Shown: piece after piece, positions 6,074 to 10,355 of the stretch
Layout of the letters: the number at the start of each line of letters is the position of its first letter
Numbering within the stretch: the stretch's first letter is position 1
From: Myxococcota bacterium
GTDB taxonomy: Bacteria; Myxococcota_C; UBA6777
DNA: 10,355 bases
Assembly (NCBI GenBank): GCA_963169055.1
Contig: CAUJFU010000468.1
Span: 1-10,355 of the forward strand
Reading direction: 5' to 3'
The notes under the pieces: generated by a model
Databases searched by the model: none
Told to the model about the DNA's origin: nothing
Seen by the model: only the letters and a program-made list of their open reading frames with translations
Program-made: the position numbers and the translations under genes

Positions 6074-9000
6074 GGCAAGACGCAAAGCCAGCGGTGTAGC
6101 CAACGGCGAATTTTTTTGCAACTGGGCTTCGACCTCTTCCACCATCCGCACGATGATCTTGCGCGTCGTACTCGGCAGCCGACTTTGCTCCCCTTCGCAA
6201 AGTTGGCCCGCAAGCTCGATCACCTTGCGCACTTCGCGCCGATCTCCTGTGTCGATCTCTCCCGATACTGCAGCCTGCGCGAGCGCGTGCTGTAGATCCG
6301 CTTGTTCTGCAAGAAAAGCCACCTCCGCCGCTTCTTCGATCAAAGCTCGCGCTTCTGCTGCCAGACGATAAGCTTGTTCGAGGCGTCCCAAGATCGAAGA
6401 CTCGCTTTTTGGCTGTTTTGCATAAGAAGTCGACGGTCGATCGTCCATCGTCGGTTCCAAACCGCCCGCCATATCGCCGCCTCGGATATCCGCCCCCATC
6501 ATCGACATCGCGTGTTCTTCGGGACGAACCGCACGATGCTGTTCCGTTCGAGCCACCGCAAGATGTTGTTCCGTTGGATCCACCGCACGATGCTGTTCCG
6601 TTTTATCCGTTTGAAGGCGTGCGTTGCGCTCGCGTACCATCTGCTGAAGATTGGCCTTGGAAGAGACAATCGTCATCTCCCCTTCGTCGTGCAAACGACC
6701 ATGCGCGCTAGACATCTCACGAAGCCCCGAAAGAGCATCGTTCACTTCGTCAAGGATATCCATATCGCTCACTTCTTCAAAGGGCTGAGCAGCCGCAGAA
6801 GAAAAACCAAGGCGCTCGCTCTCCGAGGCTGGCACTGCACGCTGCTCGAACTGTGTCGCTTGATTCATGCGCTGCCCGGGAACCGACAGCGTAAGGCGTC
6901 GTTGTTCTTCTTCTTCGAGAGGCAGATCCAATTCTTGTTGTGCGCGTGCTTCGTGAAGGCCGGGTTTAGGTAGTTGAAACGCTGGTGTGGTCTGTGTTTT
7001 GGCAATCTGGCTTTTGCTTTTGTCTTCCCCAAGCGCCGAACCAAGGGCTTGTTTGTTAAACACCATGGTGGCTCCGTCGCCTTCACCAAGCAGGTTTTTG
7101 CGCGAAAGCACCATCGTTCGGCCATCCCCTTCGGCATGAAAAGGATTGGAGAGATCATCTTCTCCAAACACAGACTCAAACCCCGAAGCAGGGCCAAGGC
7201 TAATCGAAGGAAGGCTTGGAGAAGAGGTATGCCCTCGCGAACCTTGGGCAGCAGAAAGACTCCCCGAAGAAGGACTCGATAGATAGGGGCGTTGCGAGGC
7301 CGCAGGCAGGTTGGACGAAGAAGTGGACACAGGCGGTGGGCTCATCGCCGTAAAGCCCGACGAAGAAGCGCGTGGCTCGTGCTGCGGCCCTTTAGGAGAC
7401 TTTTTATCGTCGTAGTTTCGCAATTCTTCTGGAACCTCCATATCAGGCTGCGTTGATTCGCTCGGCTCGGAAGCCTTGTTTTTTTTGGAAGAAGCTGTGC
7501 GCACCGATGCGTTTGCACTATCTTCCGAAGCGATCCGCTCTTTGAGCGGCGGAGTTTGGCGGCGGGCCGCCTCTCGCTCGTTCGCAACAGACGCAAGATC
7601 CTCACGAGAAGCCGTCCTTTGGCCCAAGGTCCCCATCGACGGAATGCGTTCCGAAGAACTCGAAGACTTTTGGGCCGACGGAGAACGCGAGGCACTCGCT
7701 CCTGCCGCTTGCATACGCTCCGAGGAAACCGAGGACGCCGACGCGCTCGGTAAGCCATCCGACGAGGCTAACCGCGTGGCCGCGCTCGGCAACGATGAAC
7801 TTGACCGTGCATCCGTGCTTAGCAACGATGAACTCGACCGTGCGTCCGTGCTTGGCAGCGATGAACTTGACCGTGCATCCGTGATTGGCAGCGATGAACT
7901 TGACCGCGTTGCTGCGCTTGGCGGCGATGAAGCATTCGAGCGCAAAGCCCGCTGCGCCCCTGTCGTTCGCCCCGATCCTCCGCGTTCAGCTTCAACGGGG
8001 CCTTGGTAGGGACGGCCTTGCTTGCGATGCCAAGCCGCTGCTATCTCGCGGTTCGATTCACGAACAAGACGCACACACAGCTCGATCAATCCGTCTTGGT
8101 TGGAGATCAACTCGACCTCCAACGCATCGCCTTCGACAGCATAAGCCGCCAGATCGGCCAACGAGATCGTTCCATACAACAACGGCGCGGACTGCGCATC
8201 GGCCTCGCCCTCAAGGATCGAAAGTGTTTGATGCGCCCCCTGAAATCGAATCGTTTGAGCCACACGCACAGGAAGAGACGTAAACGCCCGCGCCATCTCG
8301 ATGCGTTCCAGCGGTTCGTTGATTTCGAGCCACACCGAAGAAGACAAGACGCTGCGCAAACCGCCATGACGCGAAGTCATCCGACCGTGGGCCTCTTCCT
8401 CAACGTCTGTGGAGTCGACCCAGATATCGGCTTGAGGCACAGAAGCCATCGATCCACCCGACGCTGCAGCGTGTTCGCTACTTTGCCCCAAGGGTTCTTG
8501 TCCAGCGGAAGAAAATGAAACTTCGACGCGTCGGGGTGCTTGTCCGGGCGCGATCACTTGGACGATCAACCGCTCATGTTGCGCAGAAAGCAAACGCACA
8601 GGCAACTCGACCCGACCATCAAGGCCGATCTGCGCCTGACCTGTTCCCCCACGCACAACGCGCAACTTGGCATCAGGCGTCCCGACCCCATGCAAGGTCC
8701 ACTGCGACATCTCGCCTTGCGGAAAAGACGGACGCAAAAACAGGCCATCTTGCAACATCCCCGCCAAAGCTGCCGCTCCCATCGCCGCTGCGAGATGGGG
8801 CCGTTCGATCGCTACCCCATCACAAGAGACTTTTTGCAACACCAGAGACTCCAGATGCGGCACCCATGCTTCTTCGCCGCTGACCAAAACGCCTTGCAGA
8901 TCATCTTGACGCAGCGCGTGATGTTCTTCCAACAACAACAACAATTCATCGATCGTCGCTGGAACACGCTCGATCGGAAAAGGCGACTGTGACGGCCATT

Positions 9001-9664
9001 CAAACGCTCTTGACTGCAACAACGTTGGATAACCGCCTTCCATCTCCACCACTCCGATCGAAAAAGCCCCTCGCTCCACATGCGCCACCAGCGACAGATG
9101 ATGCGGACGCTCGCGCAGTTCGCGCACACTCAGAGCCGTCGCCTCCAACGCCGAACACCACCCCACCAAACGCGCCTCGTGTTGTTCAAGCAGATCGCGC
9201 AATTGACTTTGCTCTGTGGCCGATATGTCGGGAGGAACAGCCAACACCAACGGTAGCGGTTCGTTTGGAGAACAATGCTCTTTCACCATCCCCACCACAT
9301 GACCAACCAGCCGACCAAATAACTCTGCGGGTGTGTACCACTGCCCCCCCATACACACTTCCATCCGCTCGCCATAGCCCCGCACAAATCGACTGTCCCC
9401 ACCAAACGAACGCGGATCTCCTTGCAGGCTTTTGTAGATATCCATCAAAGGCTCGATCCCATCGACTTCGCTGTAATGTTGGCCGATCAACACTTCGTCT
9501 TGATAAGACGAGATCACTGCGGCGATCAAACCCCGATCCCCCAAACTCGCCACTTCGGGTTGTCCTTGCGCATCTAGCCGCGCCATCACCCAAAATGTGC
9601 GACCCAGATCAAGAGCGATCGGAATCACCCGATCCTCTGTTGTTGTCTTCGATTGCATCGCCAC
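6029..9664 (-). CDS. Hsp70/DnaK-like protein with degenerate ATPase motifs and a long disordered tail
   Basis: The 1211-residue product is nearly twice the length of DnaK. Residues about 13-305 follow the Hsp70 actin-like ATPase fold: IALDLGRTFW (phosphate 1, usual IDLGTTNS), YTPAEL, LVLAVPPDIS (usual VITVPAYF), LVAHVERGAFSIGVVEMEGG (usual DLGGGTFDVSIL), GVLVSGEEAWVP (usual LVGGxTRxP) and AAAMGAAALAG. The GGGT loop and the GGxTR motif are lost, so ATP hydrolysis is doubtful. A beta-rich segment follows (about 318-388). Residues 440-535 match an Hsp70 substrate-binding beta domain (FTSLPVRVAQTIRF, LSILEGEA, LYGTISLADL, ALEVELISNQDGLIEL). Residues 550-1090 are Ser/Ala/Pro-rich and probably disordered, with repeats, and 1090-1211 are helical. 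GTG 9664 has GGGAG five bases upstream; ATG 9658 is an equal alternative. It leads the four-gene run downstream of the promoter at 9823-9852. Confidence 0.85.
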   Translation of the reverse strand: MAMQSKTTTEDRVIPIALDLGRTFWVMARLDAQGQPEVASLGDRGLIAAVISSYQDEVLIGQHYSEVDGIEPLMDIYKSLQGDPRSFGGDSRFVRGYGERMEVCMGGQWYTPAELFGRLVGHVVGMVKEHCSPNEPLPLVLAVPPDISATEQSQLRDLLEQHEARLVGWCSALEATALSVRELRERPHHLSLVAHVERGAFSIGVVEMEGGYPTLLQSRAFEWPSQSPFPIERVPATIDELLLLLEEHHALRQDDLQGVLVSGEEAWVPHLESLVLQKVSCDGVAIERPHLAAAMGAAALAGMLQDGLFLRPSFPQGEMSQWTLHGVGTPDAKLRVVRGGTGQAQIGLDGRVELPVRLLSAQHERLIVQVIAPGQAPRRVEVSFSSAGQEPLGQSSEHAAASGGSMASVPQADIWVDSTDVEEEAHGRMTSRHGGLRSVLSSSVWLEINEPLERIEMARAFTSLPVRVAQTIRFQGAHQTLSILEGEADAQSAPLLYGTISLADLAAYAVEGDALEVELISNQDGLIELCVRLVRESNREIAAAWHRKQGRPYQGPVEAERGGSGRTTGAQRALRSNASSPPSAATRSSSSLPITDARSSSSLPSTDARSSSSLLSTDARSSSSLPSAATRLASSDGLPSASASSVSSERMQAAGASASRSPSAQKSSSSSERIPSMGTLGQRTASREDLASVANEREAARRQTPPLKERIASEDSANASVRTASSKKNKASEPSESTQPDMEVPEELRNYDDKKSPKGPQHEPRASSSGFTAMSPPPVSTSSSNLPAASQRPYLSSPSSGSLSAAQGSRGHTSSPSLPSISLGPASGFESVFGEDDLSNPFHAEGDGRTMVLSRKNLLGEGDGATMVFNKQALGSALGEDKSKSQIAKTQTTPAFQLPKPGLHEARAQQELDLPLEEEEQRRLTLSVPGQRMNQATQFEQRAVPASESERLGFSSAAAQPFEEVSDMDILDEVNDALSGLREMSSAHGRLHDEGEMTIVSSKANLQQMVRERNARLQTDKTEQHRAVDPTEQHLAVARTEQHRAVRPEEHAMSMMGADIRGGDMAGGLEPTMDDRPSTSYAKQPKSESSILGRLEQAYRLAAEARALIEEAAEVAFLAEQADLQHALAQAAVSGEIDTGDRREVRKVIELAGQLCEGEQSRLPSTTRKIIVRMVEEVEAQLQKNSPLATPLALRLANRIFEAVRRDLRPW
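6528..6608 (-). repeat. Three in-frame 27-bp tandem repeats in the Hsp70-like gene
   Basis: Units begin at 6528, 6555 and 6582 and encode TEQHRAVDP, TEQHLAVAR and TEQHRAVRP (residues 1022-1030, 1031-1039 and 1040-1048; the peptide order runs opposite to the coordinates). The unit is nine codons, so copy-number change keeps the frame. A degenerate EEHAMS follows. Confidence 0.85.
7789..7929 (-). repeat. 33-bp tandem repeats encoding Ser-rich 11-residue units
   Basis: Units start at 7789, 7822, 7855 and 7888, with a partial unit at 7921. Each encodes a variant of STDARSSSSLP (about residues 579-625). A diverged relative (SAATRLASSDGLP) follows in the protein. The array lies at the start of the disordered tail, just after the substrate-binding-like domain. 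Eleven codons per unit preserve the frame on expansion or loss. Confidence 0.85.
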
Positions 9665-9778
9665 TTGCGCTCCCGAAAAGCCTCGCTATTGATTCGCTTG
9701 CGATCTCGCCTTCTCGCCGTATCCTGCGACACCACGCTCAACCAAGGACTCGCCTTCGACTCCCGTCGTGTGGAGGGT

Positions 9779-9827
9779 ATCGTGCCTTGTTATCGCCCTC
9801 TTGTGAAGGGGCATCGTGCCTTGTTAT
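9779..9827 (-). repeat. 15-bp direct repeat upstream of the Hsp70-like gene
   Basis: ATAACAAGGCACGAT (minus-strand reading) is found at 9813-9827 and at 9779-9793, a 34-base period of about three helical turns. The upstream copy overlaps the proposed -10 box and start site, and the downstream copy lies in the leader. A pair of operators for a regulator of the run is the simplest reading, but a chance small duplication is possible. Confidence 0.6.
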
Positions 9828-9852
9828 ACACGCTTTTTGCCCCTTGACTCAA
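9823..9852 (-). promoter_or_regulatory. Sigma-70-type promoter candidate for the four-gene run
   Basis: On the minus strand TTGAGT (9852-9847) is followed after 18 bases by TATAAC (9828-9823), which match four and five of six consensus bases. The -35 box overlaps the TGA stop of the MFS gene. Transcription would begin near 9815 and give a leader of about 150 bases before GTG 9664. No other promoter of similar quality was seen in the shorter gaps of the run. Confidence 0.5.
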
Positions 9853-10355
9853 GCCACAACTTCTTCTCGTCTTTTTTCTTCTTCTTCCCATAACCTCATC
9901 GGCAGCATCCACGCCGACCACATCCCCACACCTGAGAACAAAAACGCCAACCCAAAAAAAGCACCGTACCCCACCCTCCCCTGCAACCAACCACTCACTC
10001 CCCCGGGAAACATCAGCCCTAACGCCATCAATGCCGTAGCAATCGCAAAAAACGCCGATCGATAATCGCTTTGGCGCGACACCCGCATCAAGATCACCGT
10101 AAACACCGAAAAACCAACACCGTACCCCCACTGCTCGAACCCCACAAACGCATACACCCAAAACAGATGCCCGCCACCAAACCCCCATGCCAAGGCCATA
10201 TACAACAGATCTGGAACATTCATCAACAACATCATCGGCCACACACAACGCCTCAATCCCCACCGTGCAATCGCCGCCCCACCCATCATACCACCTCCGA
10301 TCGAGGCGATCATCCCGACCGTTCCGTACACCACACCCACCGTATCCGTCCCCCA
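9849..10355 (-). CDS. MFS permease, AmpG-like, C-terminal part
   Basis: The frame is open to the right edge, so the start is outside the window and only the last 168 residues are seen. There are about five membrane segments: roughly 6-26 (Gly-rich), 33-52 (MMLLMNVPDLLYMALAW), 60-86, 98-116 and 124-145. They are joined by the basic loop ARWGLRR and by QSDYRSAFFAIATALMALGL leading into FPGGVSGWLQ. The protein ends in an acidic/basic tail (RLWEEEEKRREEVVA). The pattern fits the second half of a 12-segment major facilitator, and the GLRR loop and GYGVGFSVFTVILMR resemble AmpG-type (muropeptide permease) proteins. The substrate cannot be read from this part. The gene ends 184 bases before the Hsp70-like gene on the same strand, and the promoter at its stop codon suggests a separate transcription unit. 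Confidence 0.85.
   Translation of the reverse strand, partial: WGTDTVGVVYGTVGMIASIGGGMMGGAAIARWGLRRCVWPMMLLMNVPDLLYMALAWGFGGGHLFWVYAFVGFEQWGYGVGFSVFTVILMRVSRQSDYRSAFFAIATALMALGLMFPGGVSGWLQGRVGYGAFFGLAFLFSGVGMWSAWMLPMRLWEEEEKRREEVVA

Noticed and set aside
5920-6213. Minus-strand frame of 97 codons across the duplication
   Set aside because: It overlaps the end of the Hsp70-like gene in another frame and reads the two repeat copies in different frames, so it has no consistent protein signal.
6528-6608. CRISPR array
   Set aside because: The units are adjacent with no spacers, multiples of three, and in frame within a coding sequence. The same holds for 7789-7929.
7476-8009. Plus-strand 177-codon frame opposite the Ser-rich tail, with a repeated DELDRA motif
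   Set aside because: The repeat is the antisense reading of the 33-bp array. The minus-strand frame is part of a continuous 1211-residue protein with Hsp70 domains.
9795-9812. Intrinsic terminator after the MFS gene
   Set aside because: GCCC/GGGC gives only four solid pairs and no T-run follows on the minus strand.

Overview
The window reads as a chromosomal segment from an uncultured or little-studied member of the former Deltaproteobacteria, most likely Myxococcota or Bradymonadota. The reasons are an exported protein built from Dickkopf-like cysteine-rich modules, an FHA-fused relative of sigma-54 activators, a very long Ser-rich Hsp70-like protein and fairly GC-rich codon use. No marker gene fixes the phylum, so this placement is inference. 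The DNA is almost fully coding, and no gene-free stretch exceeds 185 bases. No tRNA, rRNA, IS element, CRISPR array or origin was seen.

Layout. Bases 1-954 (-) hold the N-terminal 318 residues of a FolC-type dihydrofolate/folylpolyglutamate synthase that runs off the left edge. Divergent from it, 1043-2608 (+) encodes an exported, probably lipid-anchored protein with two Ig-like domains and four eight-cysteine modules. The rest of the window is on the minus strand. Bases 9849-10355 are the C-terminal half of an MFS (AmpG-like) permease that enters from the right edge. A 184-base gap with a good sigma-70-type promoter and a 15-bp direct repeat follows. A four-gene run in one direction then extends from 9664 down to 2681: (i) a 1211-residue Hsp70-like protein with a long disordered tail, (ii) a 160-residue cysteine-containing unknown, (iii) a receiver-like plus GGDEF-like protein, and (iv) an FHA-GAF-AAA+-Fis protein.

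The main finding is this four-gene run. Three of its products keep a recognisable signalling or chaperone fold but have lost the residues that define catalysis. The Hsp70-like protein lacks the second phosphate loop, the GGDEF domain reads QADTF and lacks its metal aspartate, and the AAA+ domain has no GAFTGA loop, no arginine finger and an altered Walker B. The Hsp70-like tail carries three copies of a Thr-[Met/Ile]-Val motif that could be phosphothreonine bait for the FHA domain encoded at the end of the same run. I infer a non-catalytic scaffold or signalling module, with the FHA/Fis protein as a possible DNA-binding output. Nothing in the window proves an interaction or names the process it serves.

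A diverged 79-bp tandem duplication spans the stop of the Hsp70-like gene and the ribosome binding site of the next gene. Two in-frame repeat arrays (33 bp and 27 bp) lie inside the disordered tail, showing local expansion in this locus.
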